Shown: piece by piece, positions 7,827 through 18,763 of the stretch | Layout: the number at the start of each line of letters is the position of its first letter | Position numbering within the stretch: the first letter of the stretch is position 1 | NCBI RefSeq assembly: GCF_023283485.1 | Contig: NZ_JAKILU010000014.1 | Coordinates: 43,936 to 107,935, forward strand | DNA: 64,000 nucleotides | DNA from: Shewanella glacialipiscicola | Lineage (GTDB): Bacteria; Pseudomonadota; Gammaproteobacteria; Enterobacterales; Shewanellaceae | Direction of reading: 5' to 3' | Made by a program: the position numbers and the translations under genes | The notes under the pieces: model-generated | Told to the model about the DNA's origin: nothing | What the model saw: only the letters and a program-made list of their open reading frames with translations | The model's database searches: none

Positions 7827-8492
7827 GTGACTCTGGCGACATGGCAAGCATTTATCAATGACCAAAAGGCGTTGCCTTATTTTCAACAACTCAGCGTATT
7901 TGTAGACAATGAACGCAGAGCTGGGAAAGTGGTTTACCCTCCCGAAACCGATATTTTTAATGCCTTTAATATTACTCCTCTTGAAAACGTCAGAGTTGTT
8001 TTGATTGGGCAAGACCCCTATCACGGCCCAAACCAAGCCCATGGTCTATGTTTTTCGGTTAAGCGTGGTATTAAACCGCCGCCTTCTTTAGCCAATATGT
8101 ACAAGGAGTTGGCTACGGATATTACGGGCTTTTTAATACCATCTCACGGTGACTTGTCTGCATGGGCGGAGCAGGGGGTGTTGATGCTTAATACTGTGCT
8201 AACGGTTGAGCAAGGTAAGGCGCACTCCCATGCCAAAGCGGGCTGGGAAACCTTTACTGCCGCTGCGTTGGGGTTATTAAATCGCCAGACACAGCCTATT
8301 ATTTTTATACTTTGGGGCAGCCATGCGATAAAGAAAGGACAAGTGATCACCGCACCGCAACATCATGTGCTCACAGGTCCACATCCTTCTCCCTTATCGG
8401 CTTATCGGGGGTTCTTTGGCTGTGGACATTTCTCTCAAGTGAATCAATTATTACTTGAGCGGGGCGAAGCGCCGATCCGTTGGCAGGTTTAA
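7827..8492 (+). CDS. ung: Uracil-DNA glycosylase
   Basis: 221 aa, the usual length of family 1 UDG. The water-activating motif [14 protein letters not shown] holds the catalytic Asp63. The minor-groove loop [21 protein letters not shown] starts with His186. The enzyme removes uracil from DNA after cytosine deamination or dUTP incorporation, starting base excision repair. Translation begins at GTG 7827 with a GAGGAAG ribosome site upstream. The gene is followed by a strong terminator shared with the convergent ispB gene. Confidence 0.96.
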   Translation: MTLATWQAFINDQKALPYFQQLSVFVDNERRAGKVVYPPETDIFNAFNITPLENVRVVLIGQDPYHGPNQAHGLCFSVKRGIKPPPSLANMYKELATDITGFLIPSHGDLSAWAEQGVLMLNTVLTVEQGKAHSHAKAGWETFTAAALGLLNRQTQPIIFILWGSHAIKKGQVITAPQHHVLTGPHPSPLSAYRGFFGCGHFSQVNQLLLERGEAPIRWQV

Positions 8493-8517
8493 TCCTAGGA
8501 TTAAATGATGAGTAGAC

Positions 8518-8552
8518 AATAAAAAGGTCTTATTGAATAAGACCTTTTTATT
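8518..8552. terminator. Bidirectional terminator between ung and ispB
   Basis: 17-bp arms (AATAAAAAGGTCTTATT, 8518-8534, and its complement, 8536-8552) form a long hairpin with A and T runs at both ends, between convergent genes. Confidence 0.88.
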
Positions 8553-8580
8553 GGGCGATAAAGACTAGATTAGCAAATAG

Positions 8581-9552
8581 TCAGTGATTACGGTCGACCG
8601 AGATTTTAGCGAGTGTGACTAAAGCTTGCTTGTAGTCGCTCTCTGGCAGAATAGACAGTGCCGCAATGGCTTTTTCTGACTCTTCAATCGCTTTTTGCTG
8701 GGTATAGTTTAAAGCGCCGCAATGGTGCAATGCTGCTACTATTTTATCTATAGCCAGTGTGCCATCACCTTGTTCTATTGCTTGACGTATGAGCTGTTTC
8801 TCTTCGTCTGTACCATGGGCAATAGCATAGATGAGCGGCAGAGTGGGTTTACCTTCGGCAAGGTCATCTCCTATGTTTTTGCCTAAATCGTCACTGTCAG
8901 CGGTATAGTCGAGTAAATCGTCCGTGAGCTGAAATGCCGTACCAAGATACTTACCATAGTTACCTAGCGCAGTTTCTTGTTCTGGTGTTGCATCAGCTAA
9001 GACCGCAGCGAGCAAAGTTGCAGCTTCAAATAACTTGGCTGTTTTGCAATAAATGACCCGCATATAACTTTCTTCTGTGGTGTCGGGATCATTACAATTC
9101 ATTAATTGCAAAACTTCACCTTCAGCCAGCACGTTAGTGGTATCGGCGAGCACTCTAAGCACTCTCATGTTATCGAGTTCAGTCATCATTTGAAACGAGC
9201 GCGTGTAAAGGAAGTCACCGACCAGTACGCTGGCGCTATTACCGAACAGTGCGTTGGCGGTTTCGCGCCCCCGGCGTAATGTTGATTCATCAACCACATC
9301 ATCATGCAGTAATGAGGCTGTATGGATAAACTCAATAATCGCCGCAAGCTTAAGATGTGCTTCACCTTCATAACTCACCGCACGGGCGGCTAATACCGAT
9401 AGCAGAGGACGAAGACGTTTACCACCACCATTGATAATGTAAAATCCTAATTGATTAATTAGGGCGACATCTGATTCAAGCTGTTTATATATCAGCTGAT
9501 TGACTGCTTGCATATCAGTGTCAGCCAGTTGACGAATAGCGTTTAAATCCAT
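8581..9552 (-). CDS. ispB: Octaprenyl diphosphate synthase
   Basis: 323 aa from ATG 9552 (MDLNAIRQLADTDM), which aligns with the E. coli IspB start. The open frame reaches further upstream, and ATG 9576 is an alternative. Trans-prenyltransferase signatures are present: GGGKRLRPLL, the first aspartate-rich motif LLHDDVVDES, and the second FQLTDDLLDY. The enzyme extends farnesyl diphosphate with isopentenyl units to make the ubiquinone/menaquinone side chain. It is divergent from rplU-rpmA, the same arrangement as in E. coli. Confidence 0.95.
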   Translation of the reverse strand: MDLNAIRQLADTDMQAVNQLIYKQLESDVALINQLGFYIINGGGKRLRPLLSVLAARAVSYEGEAHLKLAAIIEFIHTASLLHDDVVDESTLRRGRETANALFGNSASVLVGDFLYTRSFQMMTELDNMRVLRVLADTTNVLAEGEVLQLMNCNDPDTTEESYMRVIYCKTAKLFEAATLLAAVLADATPEQETALGNYGKYLGTAFQLTDDLLDYTADSDDLGKNIGDDLAEGKPTLPLIYAIAHGTDEEKQLIRQAIEQGDGTLAIDKIVAALHHCGALNYTQQKAIEESEKAIAALSILPESDYKQALVTLAKISVDRNH

Positions 9553-9823
9553 AATAGACTCTGGTTGTGGGGTCATGCGTATCGGCCCCTGTTTAGGCTC
9601 ACGTATTATAATTAAATGAATTTTACCTAAAATTTCGACATATGACAGCACTAGCTCAACTAATGTGAGAGTTAATCCGGTCTTTTTTTATTCTTTCCTA
9701 ATTAGGGGTTGCCAGAGTGAGGTTCTTCGCGTAAACTCCGCGCCCATTGTCAATAAAGTTTTTTATAGCACCCTGCCTCATCCAAGAATGAGCCCGCGTG
9801 TTAGGAATTGGAGTAAAATAGCT

Positions 9824-10135
9824 ATGTACGCTGTTTTTCAAAGTGGTGGTAAACAACACCGTGTAGCCCCAGGCCACACTGTTCGTTTAGAGAAGTTAGA
9901 AGTTGAAACTGGTTCTACTATCGAGTTTGATCAAGTTCTTTTGATCGCTGATGGCGAAACAGTTCATGTTGGTGCTCCTTTAGTTGCTGGCGGAAAAGTC
10001 ATTGCTGAAGTTGTGAGTCACGGTCGTGGTGATAAAGTTACTATCATCAAGTTCCGTCGTCGTAAGCATCACGACAAGAAGATGGGCCACCGTCAGTGGT
10101 TCACTGAAGTTAAAATTACTGCTATCAACGCATAA
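9824..10135 (+). CDS. rplU: 50S ribosomal protein L21
   Basis: 103 aa, the same length as E. coli L21. The open frame extends upstream to 9665, but the family N-terminus [14 protein letters not shown] and the GGAG ribosome site fix the start at 9824. The conserved C-terminal [19 protein letters not shown] is intact. L21 binds 23S rRNA in the large subunit. It is co-transcribed with rpmA 15 bp downstream. The 5' leader (about 9700-9823) includes CCTGCCTCATCCAAG-type sequence that could host ribosomal-protein regulation, but I cannot define a site. Confidence 0.97.
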   Translation: MYAVFQSGGKQHRVAPGHTVRLEKLEVETGSTIEFDQVLLIADGETVHVGAPLVAGGKVIAEVVSHGRGDKVTIIKFRRRKHHDKKMGHRQWFTEVKITAINA

Positions 10136-10147
10136 ATAGGAGTCTAA

Positions 10148-10405
<258 letters not shown>

Positions 10406-10429
10406 TTTTCGAATCTAGCCTATACTGTT

Positions 10430-10460
10430 AAAGCCCCGCCATTGGTGGGGCTTTCTGTTT
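10430..10460 (+). terminator. Terminator of rplU-rpmA
   Basis: The stem AAAGCCCCGCC / GGTGGGGCTTT (10430-10440 and 10444-10454, one G-U pair) has a 3-nt loop and is followed by a T-rich tail. Confidence 0.85.
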
Positions 10461-10589
10461 TTTGTGCTTCTATTTACACCGTGTAAATGGCTGTTTTGGG
10501 TATCTATTACCAAAAAACCGCATTGACAGGTAAGATTGGGAGCAAAGTATCTCGAGTTTTTTGGCGACCAATGAAGTTAGACAGTATAA

Positions 10590-11789
<1,200 letters not shown>

Positions 11790-11877
11790 TGTGATTGCAT
11801 GAATTGCGCGAGTTATGTGTACGCTGATACTTAAAGTGATATGACTCGCCACGTTGTGCGTGCTGTACAACGGTTGT

Positions 11878-11928
11878 TAACCTAGTCGCCAGCTGATTTA
11901 GTTAAAAAATCAGCTGGCGACTAGGTTA
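11878..11928. repeat. 22-bp perfect inverted repeat, long intergenic hairpin
   Basis: Arms at 11878-11899 and 11907-11928 are perfectly complementary (TAACCTAGTCGCCAGCTGATTT on the left arm, written here only by its ends TAACCTAG and TGATTT) around a 7-nt loop. It lies 89 bp past obgE and has no T run after it. The stem is much longer than a normal terminator, so it may be an intergenic repeat element or an RNA-processing structure. The remaining part of 11790-12271 is AT-rich and holds only the folA upstream region. Confidence 0.65.
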
Positions 11929-12271
11929 GATTTTAAATCTCACCAGTTTAAATTGTTCTATCACTTTTAATTTCTTCGCATTAACCGCCTTATTTCCTCG
12001 TTTGTGTATCACTACCCGATTTTGTATGCGTAAGTATGCGATTAACCTCAGCAATATTTTTTTATCCTAAACTTTTATGACTTTAAAGTCGCTATTGCTT
12101 TAGTACAATTGATTATTCAGCTTAAAATTAGCCTAGAGTGTGTACTCATTACGATTTATCGCTTACAAGCTGCCTTTATCTTAAGCCTATTGGTGTTGAT
12201 CTCAGTCACATAAGCAGCATTTTAGGGAGCTGTTTTATCATTTAATGATTTGTCTACATAAAGGAGTAAAC

Positions 12272-12754
12272 ATGCGTATTGCTATGATAGCCGCGATGGC
12301 AAACAATCGAGTTATCGGGAAAAATAATAAAATGCCATGGCATCTGCCAGAGGATTTACGCCACTTTAAGGCTATCACCCTAGGCAAGCCAGTCGTTATG
12401 GGGCGTAAGACCTTTGAGTCTATCGGTAGACCGCTTCCTGGCAGACATAACATCGTCATTTCACGTCAAACAGATCTTGTCATCACAGGGGTAACCTGTG
12501 TTACGTCCTTTGATGCAGCTAAAGATATTGCTGGTGATTGCGAAGAACTTGTCATCATTGGCGGCGGTCAGCTTTATGCCGAGTTATTACCTTACGCGGA
12601 TACTCTATATTTAACGCAAATTAATCTTGAAGTTGAAGGCGATACTTTTTTCCCTATGTGGGATGACGGTTCTTGGCATGAAATAGCGTCTTTATCGGGT
12701 AAAAGTACAGAAGGGTTGGAATATCGCTTTATCACCTTAAGTAAAAGATGTTAA
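12272..12754 (+). CDS. folA: Dihydrofolate reductase
   Basis: 160 aa from ATG 12272 with AAGGAGT upstream. It carries the DHFR signature VIGKNNKMPWHLPEDLRHFK with the catalytic Asp28, NADPH-binding GRKTFESIGRPLPGR, and the C-terminal GGGQLY. It reduces dihydrofolate to tetrahydrofolate and is the target of trimethoprim. In E. coli folA directly faces apaH; here a DUF3718 gene and a chemoreceptor have come between. Confidence 0.96.
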   Translation: MRIAMIAAMANNRVIGKNNKMPWHLPEDLRHFKAITLGKPVVMGRKTFESIGRPLPGRHNIVISRQTDLVITGVTCVTSFDAAKDIAGDCEELVIIGGGQLYAELLPYADTLYLTQINLEVEGDTFFPMWDDGSWHEIASLSGKSTEGLEYRFITLSKRC

Positions 12755-12975
12755 ATTACTGGCTGTGTTGTGTACCCTGCGTGTATGCGGTGTAGCTTAA
12801 TCGGATGTGTTTTATCCTATTGGACATATAGTTAACCTAGAAAAAGGGATCGTTTTGTCTTGTTATCTTAGATGTTGAACGAGAGCTAAAACCAAAAGAT
12901 TGGCATTATTTAGATAATAGATGCAGCCCATACAATATTAATTATAAAAAATAAGAAAGTATTGAGGAGTATCGG

Positions 12976-13389
12976 ATGCGTCTAATACCTGTAGCATTAG
13001 CTGCGTTAATTGGATTTAGTTATATTTCTGTACCTACAGCTGCCGTTGCAGCTGAAGATCCATTAATTGCGAGTATTTGCGATTATGTAAAAGCGAACGA
13101 TAAAAATCGCCTACGTAAAAAGTTAAAAGAAAGCCGCGTTAAATTACGTCAAATTTACAGTAGTATCAGTTGCGATGGGGCGAGTTTGTTAAGGGCTGCC
13201 TATAGCGTAAATGCTGACGATGCGGGTGAGTTCGTTGCTAAACGTTTGTCAGTTAATGAATTGAGTGTAGCCGAAGCTGATGGTGTGACAATTTTTGCTT
13301 GGGCTGAAGCCAATGGTCATGGTGCTAGCCCAATTACTGCTGCAGTTAAAGAGCGTTTAGGCGCTGCAGCAGGTGGCGAAGAAGAGTAG
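12976..13389 (+). CDS. DUF3718 exported protein
   Basis: 137 aa. A clear signal peptide (MRLIPVALAALIGFSYISVPTAAVAA) is followed by a short helical periplasmic domain with two cysteines (IASICDYVK and SISCDGASLL) about 30 residues apart, probably disulfide-bonded. The pattern ICDYVKANDKNRLRKKLKE belongs to the DUF3718 family found in Shewanella and relatives; function unknown. GGAG lies 7 nt before the ATG. It is a single-gene unit ending at a terminator. Confidence 0.75.
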   Translation: MRLIPVALAALIGFSYISVPTAAVAAEDPLIASICDYVKANDKNRLRKKLKESRVKLRQIYSSISCDGASLLRAAYSVNADDAGEFVAKRLSVNELSVAEADGVTIFAWAEANGHGASPITAAVKERLGAAAGGEEE

Positions 13390-13427
13390 CTGGCTGAGCC
13401 GTTATTTACTGGCCTAACAGCTTAAGA

Positions 13428-13457
13428 AAAATGCCGAACTTCAGTTCGGCATTTTTT
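13428..13457 (+). terminator. Terminator of the DUF3718 gene
   Basis: A 13-bp stem (AAAATGCCGAACT, tiny loop, AGTTCGGCATTTT) is followed by TT, 39 bp after the stop codon. Confidence 0.87.
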
Positions 13458-13560
13458 ATATTTAAACTCAGTGCTATACGGTATTTTGAGTGAAAAACCA
13501 TCGACGGTTTGACTATTATCGAGAGCCACTTAGCGAGCCTCGATTGCGCTTAAAGCGTGA

Positions 13561-15582
13561 TTAGAGCCTAAACTCACCGACTGAAGCTTGCAGTTCTTCG
13601 GCTAATTTAGCGACTTGGTGACTAGATTGAGCGGTTTGATCTGCGCCGATAGCGGTTTCTTCTGAAATAGCCGCAATATGTTCAAGTTTCTCTGATACCT
13701 GTTGGCTCACTAAGTTTTGTTCCTGCGCTGCATGGGCGATGTGAGTACCTGAATCATAGGCTCTGTGGACTGATTGACTGATGGTTTCCAGTGCAATGTT
13801 TGTTTGCTCTGTTTTCTCGACACAGGCATTGGCTTGCGCGCGGCCTATATCCATTGCAACAACAGCTTGTTCTGCGCCCAGTTGTAGTACTTCAATCATT
13901 TGTTGGATTTCTCTTGTTGATGCTTGAGTACGAGAGGCTAGATTACGAACCTCATCGGCAACAACGGCAAAACCGCGGCCTTGCTCACCCGCGCGAGCGG
14001 CTTCAATGGCGGCATTGAGTGCGAGTAGGTTAGTCTGCTCAGCAATACTGCGGATCACATCTAAGATAGAGCTAATGGACGCGCTATCTGATTGCACTTT
14101 GTTGATCACTAGACCGGCTTTGGCGACTTCATCGGCTAATGCCAAAATAGTCAGTTTGTTCTCCTCTGCAATAATACGCATATGCTGCGTTTCTTGGTCA
14201 GCCTGTTTAATTTGCTCAAGAGCTTCATCTGCACTTAACGTGACTTGCTGAGCACTGGAGCTCAGTTCCGTTGTGGCTGCGGCGACTTGGTCAACTTGGC
14301 TTTTTTGCTCTTGAATGCCGGACGTGGTTTGGGCTGTAATGGCTGAAGTTTGCTCGGCCGCTGCAGCAAGTTGGTTTGAGCGATCTAAAATACCAATAAT
14401 CAAACTTCGCAGACTGTCGACAAGGCGATTACAATTTTTCGCCAGTTCAGCAAATTCATCGTGCCCAGAATCATCGAGTTTGTGAGTCAGGTTGCCCGAA
14501 GCTAAAACGTTAAGAGCATGGTTTACTTGGCTTAGTGAGCGTTTTAGCGGATTGACGACAGCAAAGCTGACGATGACAGCAACAACAATAGCAATCAACA
14601 CGACTAGAGTTGTTTGTATGCTGGCTGAGTCGATGTTATCGATAGTATCTCGGCTCATATTTGCTGCAATAAGTTCGATATTATTGCTGACATCATCCAT
14701 ATTGGCATTGATAACGGTGACATCTTTTTCAATAACGTTGAGTTTTGCTATGGATTCTTTAGCGTTACTGAGTTGGCTCGATTTCACTTGCAGCATAGAT
14801 TGCGGCCCAGTGACGAGCGTTAATACTTTTTCAATATCTTTGGTCACTGAACTTAAAGTCTCTGCTGCGATAATGCCTTGACCGTGGCGATTGACATAAT
14901 CCAGTTTGTTCTTGGTTTCGCTAAGAATATAGTCAAGTTCTTTAGAAATCAGTTCGTGCTTGCTGTCTTCTTCGTTACTCACTAAGTCTGCGATAGTCGT
15001 GATAATATTGCCCAGACTGGTGTCTATGGCGCTCGCCGATGCCGCAATACTCTGTAAATCAGGGTTGTCACTGCTTTCTAAATCAACAATGTCGAGCAAT
15101 TCTGATGATGCATCATCGGCCGCGTTTTCGAGTTTTTTCTTCAGATCGATTAACAGTTCTTGCTTGCTTAAAGCCGCTTCTCGTTCGGCAAACATGGCTA
15201 GACTGTCGCGTTCAAAGGTAGAAAAACTGCTATTCAATTGGGTAGTTAAAGAGGCAAAGTTGGGATGATTTTTTAATAATTGAGAAAGGTTAGCTATTTC
15301 ATCTTTAAAGCGAGAGGTGTGACTGCCGAATACTGCGCGGATACTTGGGATCGTTGTCGCTTTTGGGGCGTGGTAGGCAATGAGGATCTGTTTTTGTTGT
15401 TCACTCAATGTCTCGCTTAAATGATTGGTCGATTTAAGCGCGGGCAAGCTTAACTCTTGCATCATAGCCGAACTTTCTTTGAGGCTATTGTTGGTGAGAT
15501 AAGACGTGAATCCTAGCAGCACGAGTAACAGTATAACAATACCAAATCCGCCAATGACTCTGGTGGCTACATTAAATTTCAT
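13561..15582 (-). CDS. Methyl-accepting chemotaxis protein
   Basis: 673 aa. TM1 is at about residues 8-30, followed by a large periplasmic helical sensor domain of nearly 290 residues and TM2 at about 325-345 ([17 protein letters not shown]). HAMP comes next, then the cytoplasmic signalling domain whose hairpin tip reads [37 protein letters not shown] (quoted in part: [17 protein letters not shown]). It transmits ligand binding to CheA/CheW. There is no C-terminal CheR-binding pentapeptide; the protein ends in GEFRL. The ligand is unknown. It interrupts the folA/apaH neighbourhood seen in E. coli. Confidence 0.94.
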   Translation of the reverse strand: MKFNVATRVIGGFGIVILLLVLLGFTSYLTNNSLKESSAMMQELSLPALKSTNHLSETLSEQQKQILIAYHAPKATTIPSIRAVFGSHTSRFKDEIANLSQLLKNHPNFASLTTQLNSSFSTFERDSLAMFAEREAALSKQELLIDLKKKLENAADDASSELLDIVDLESSDNPDLQSIAASASAIDTSLGNIITTIADLVSNEEDSKHELISKELDYILSETKNKLDYVNRHGQGIIAAETLSSVTKDIEKVLTLVTGPQSMLQVKSSQLSNAKESIAKLNVIEKDVTVINANMDDVSNNIELIAANMSRDTIDNIDSASIQTTLVVLIAIVVAVIVSFAVVNPLKRSLSQVNHALNVLASGNLTHKLDDSGHDEFAELAKNCNRLVDSLRSLIIGILDRSNQLAAAAEQTSAITAQTTSGIQEQKSQVDQVAAATTELSSSAQQVTLSADEALEQIKQADQETQHMRIIAEENKLTILALADEVAKAGLVINKVQSDSASISSILDVIRSIAEQTNLLALNAAIEAARAGEQGRGFAVVADEVRNLASRTQASTREIQQMIEVLQLGAEQAVVAMDIGRAQANACVEKTEQTNIALETISQSVHRAYDSGTHIAHAAQEQNLVSQQVSEKLEHIAAISEETAIGADQTAQSSHQVAKLAEELQASVGEFRL

Positions 15583-15675
15583 AGGAGACTCCGATTTTTA
15601 TTATATTTTTCCAAATGAAAGCAGGGATATATTCAGGGGCAGCACAAAGGGTTATCGACGTTAAGTCACTTTAGT

Positions 15676-16500
15676 TTAACTCTTTTTTAACTTCTTTTGG
15701 GTGATTATTTGGTCTTTTTCGAGGTGCCATAGGGTTAAATGTTCACCCCAGCAACATCCGGTATCTAAAGCCTTTAGCTTATTGTTGCTGACCTTACCCA
15801 TCAGTGCTGCCCAATGTCCAAATACTAGGGTATGACTCTCACGCAAAGGTGAGGGGAAATCAAACCAGGGCCGTAATTGAGGATTGGTACACTTTTCTGG
15901 TGGCTGCTTACAATCAAAATTAAATCGGCCATCAAGATAGAGGTAACGCATGCGTGTTAATGCATTGATACAATAGCGTAATCTGGTTATACCTGCCGCA
16001 GTGGCATCCCAGTGATCCGATGTATCGGAGTACATTTGGCTTATTAACGCCTCTAAATAGTCATCCCGTTGTAATGCTTCACTGACTAACGCGGTTTCTT
16101 GCCTTAATACGTCTAATGACCATTGTGGCGGTATACCCGCATGGCTCATGATGATCTTATGCTCAGGTAACTCACGCATAAGTGGTTGCTGCCTTAGCCA
16201 GTCAATGGATGCTGCAATGTCGGTAGACTCTAGAATCTCAGTAAGATGATCGCTAGGTTTAGGCCGTTTAAGCTTACCGTGCAATGCTAATAAATGTAGA
16301 TCGTGATTACCTAATACTGTTTTAGCGGCATCGCCTAAAGAACGAAAAAAGCGCAGAGTGGCTAAGGAATCAGGCCCGCGAGCAACCAGATCGCCTACGG
16401 CCCAAAGCTCATCGCGGGAAGGATTAAAATCAACCTTAGCGAGTATTCTTTGTAACTCAGTAAAACAACCTTGAATATCACCAACAAAATAATGTGCCAC
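15676..16500 (-). CDS. apaH: Bis(5'-nucleosyl)-tetraphosphatase, symmetrical
   Basis: 274 aa. The metallophosphatase motifs are GDIQGC (residues 8-13), GDLVARG and GNHDLHLLALHG, followed by MSHAGIPP. It splits Ap4A into two ADP and also decaps Np4-capped RNA. It is the last gene of the lptD-surA-pdxA-rsmA-apaG-apaH series, 20 bp after apaG. Its order next to apaG is the same as in E. coli. Confidence 0.95.
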   Translation of the reverse strand: MAHYFVGDIQGCFTELQRILAKVDFNPSRDELWAVGDLVARGPDSLATLRFFRSLGDAAKTVLGNHDLHLLALHGKLKRPKPSDHLTEILESTDIAASIDWLRQQPLMRELPEHKIIMSHAGIPPQWSLDVLRQETALVSEALQRDDYLEALISQMYSDTSDHWDATAAGITRLRYCINALTRMRYLYLDGRFNFDCKQPPEKCTNPQLRPWFDFPSPLRESHTLVFGHWAALMGKVSNNKLKALDTGCCWGEHLTLWHLEKDQIITQKKLKKS

Positions 16501-16520
16501 AGCAACCCTTCCTTAATATA

Positions 16521-16901
16521 TCAATGAAGTAACCCTGGCGTTGTTAAGCGGAAGGGACGGATCGTTGCCTGAAAACGTTCACCCGATTCGCTGACCATAC
16601 CATAAGTGCCGTGCATAATGCCTAGCGGTGTATCGAGCACTGTGCCACTGGTGTATTGATAGGCTGTATTAGGCGCTATGGTGGGCGTTTCGCCGACCAC
16701 TCCTGCACCTTGGACTTCACTGATATTGCCGTTGGCATCAGTGATGATCCAGTGGCGAGTTTCGAGCTTGGCCGCTTTATTACCTAAATTAATGATGGTG
16801 ATGGTATAGCTGAAGAGATATTTTTCATCTTCGGGTGAGGATTGTTGCTCGATATACTCAGTTTTGACTTCGACCCTAATGGAGGTATCCAATGCGCTCA
16901 T
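16521..16901 (-). CDS. apaG: ApaG protein
   Basis: 126 aa from ATG 16901 (MSALDTSIRVEVKTEYIEQQ); the open frame reaches a GTG at 16931. It is a fibronectin-type beta-sandwich family, with the conserved FSYTITIINLG, RHWIITDANG and GIMHGTYGMV blocks. ApaG is linked to magnesium/cobalt homeostasis in some bacteria but its molecular role is unsettled. It lies between rsmA and apaH in the usual order. Confidence 0.93.
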   Translation of the reverse strand: MSALDTSIRVEVKTEYIEQQSSPEDEKYLFSYTITIINLGNKAAKLETRHWIITDANGNISEVQGAGVVGETPTIAPNTAYQYTSGTVLDTPLGIMHGTYGMVSESGERFQATIRPFRLTTPGLLH

Positions 16902-16949
16902 TGTGGTTCCTAAGCTCTGGTCTAAGGGCACCTAAGTGCCCAGACGGGT

Positions 16950-17756
16950 TTATGCTTGCTTATCACATACCATGTTAGCCATTGCCACATATTGCTGAAC
17001 ACTGATTTGCTCAGGGCGTTGACTTGAATCTATGCCTAATTGTTCAAACTCGGCATCGGATAGCATGTGCTTTAAGTTATTACGTAATGTTTTACGGCGC
17101 ATGTTGAAGGCCGTGGTACAAAGGTGGCGTAGCACTTTTACGTCTTTACAAGGAAATGGCTTTACTGCGTAGGGCAATAAGCGAACTACTGCAGAATCGA
17201 CTTTTGGTGCTGGAGTAAAGCTATGTGGCGGCACTTCGAGTACGGGAACCACCTGGCAGAAATATTGTGCCATTACGGTTAAACGGCCATAAGCTTTACA
17301 GCCAGGGCTCGCCGATAAACGCAGTACCACTTCTTTTTGTAACATAAAGTGCATTGTTTCAATCTGTTCAGCAAACTCAAACAGATGGAACATTAGCGGC
17401 GTTGAAATGTTGTAAGGTAAGTTACCGAACACCTTCATTTTTTTGCCTGGCACACTCAATTGACCAAAATCAAACTGTAATGCATCACCTTGATGAATAG
17501 TCAGTTTATCTTTAAGTATTGGGTGCTGATGTAGACGCTCAACCAGATCGCGGTCAAGTTCAACAACCGTAAGATTATCGATAGCCTCTGCAACGGGTTC
17601 CGTTAAGGCGCCTAGACCGGGACCGATTTCTACCATTACATGGTGGTTGTCAGGGGAAATTGCACCCACAATGCGATCAATCACATTACTGTCGGTAAGG
17701 AAGTTTTGTCCAAAACGCTTTCTGGCCGTGTGGCCTAAATGTACTTTGCTGCTCAT
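16950..17756 (-). CDS. rsmA: 16S rRNA dimethyladenosine transferase
   Basis: 268 aa. The AdoMet site is [13 protein letters not shown] and the catalytic motif is [10 protein letters not shown] (motif IV). N-terminal [11 protein letters not shown] is a KsgA signature. It dimethylates A1518 and A1519 in 16S rRNA late in 30S assembly. pdxA ends 14 bp upstream of its start, so the two are probably co-transcribed. Confidence 0.96.
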   Translation of the reverse strand: MSSKVHLGHTARKRFGQNFLTDSNVIDRIVGAISPDNHHVMVEIGPGLGALTEPVAEAIDNLTVVELDRDLVERLHQHPILKDKLTIHQGDALQFDFGQLSVPGKKMKVFGNLPYNISTPLMFHLFEFAEQIETMHFMLQKEVVLRLSASPGCKAYGRLTVMAQYFCQVVPVLEVPPHSFTPAPKVDSAVVRLLPYAVKPFPCKDVKVLRHLCTTAFNMRRKTLRNNLKHMLSDAEFEQLGIDSSQRPEQISVQQYVAMANMVCDKQA

Positions 17757-17770
17757 TAATAATGTAATCG

Positions 17771-18757
17771 TTAGTTCTTTGAGGATAACTCAATGGCTTT
17801 ATTCAGAGCACAAACAAAACTGCCAATATCGGCTTTGCCTGTACCCGCGAGATCGAGCGCCGTACCGTGGTCAACCGAGGTACGAATATAAGGTAAACCT
17901 AAGGTGATGTTTACCGATTTGCCAAATCCTTGTGACTTGAGAACGGGAAGTCCTTGGTCATGGTACATGGCCAAGACGACATCAGCATCCTGTAAATATT
18001 TAGGTTGGAATAGGGTATCGGCCGGTAATGGACCAATAATATTCATGTTAAATTCTTCCCGCAATTCGTTCAAAGCAGGAATGATAGTATCGATTTCTTC
18101 ACGGCCTAAATGGCCGTCTTCACCTGCATGTGGATTCAGGCCGCTGACATAAATTTTCGGTGAAGCGATACCAAATTTATTAATAAGGTCAGCATGTAAG
18201 ATTTTGATGATATGCCGTAAACGTTGGCGAGTAATTGCTTTTGCAACATAGGCTAACGGAATATGAGTCGTTACCAGTGCAACTTGTAATCCTGGCGCAG
18301 TCAGCATCATCACCACATCGGGGCAATTAGCTTGGTGGGCAAAAAACTCGGTATGGCCGCTAAAGGAGATCCCCGCTTGATTAATAATCCCTTTATGTAC
18401 CGGACCTGTCACCACAGCATCAAATTCGCCGCTTATATTTTTCTCACCAGCATAGCGCAGCGTTTCAATCACATAGCTACTATTTTGCTCATCGAGCTGA
18501 CCACAAACCACATCACTGACTAACTTGAATGGCGCAATCGTTAAGGTGCCTGCTTCTTGTGGTCTGGGCGCTTGATTTGGCTGGTAAGGACGAAAGGTCA
18601 CTTGCAAACCAAGTTGTTTGGCACGGTTTGTTAATAATTCAGGATCTGCACAAACGACTAACTCAGCAGGCCAAGCCTGCTGAGCGAGTTGTACGACTAA
18701 ATCGGGGCCGATACCAGCGGGTTCGCCTGGGGTAATGGCAATGCGTTTAGTGCTCAA
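17771..18757 (-). CDS. pdxA: 4-hydroxythreonine-4-phosphate dehydrogenase
   Basis: 328 aa. It starts with [12 protein letters not shown] and carries the PdxA signatures [35 protein letters not shown] and YHDQGLP, which hold metal-binding histidines. It oxidises 4-phosphohydroxy-L-threonine in the DXP-dependent pyridoxal phosphate pathway. It begins 6 bp after the surA stop codon, indicating tight coupling. Confidence 0.96.
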   Translation of the reverse strand: MSTKRIAITPGEPAGIGPDLVVQLAQQAWPAELVVCADPELLTNRAKQLGLQVTFRPYQPNQAPRPQEAGTLTIAPFKLVSDVVCGQLDEQNSSYVIETLRYAGEKNISGEFDAVVTGPVHKGIINQAGISFSGHTEFFAHQANCPDVVMMLTAPGLQVALVTTHIPLAYVAKAITRQRLRHIIKILHADLINKFGIASPKIYVSGLNPHAGEDGHLGREEIDTIIPALNELREEFNMNIIGPLPADTLFQPKYLQDADVVLAMYHDQGLPVLKSQGFGKSVNITLGLPYIRTSVDHGTALDLAGTGKADIGSFVCALNKAIELSSKN

Positions 18758-18763
18758 TTAGAA

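Noticed and set aside
13515..13550. ATCGAG/CTCGAT inverted repeat after the chemoreceptor gene
   Set aside because: Only 6-bp arms with a long loop and no T run; too weak to call a terminator.
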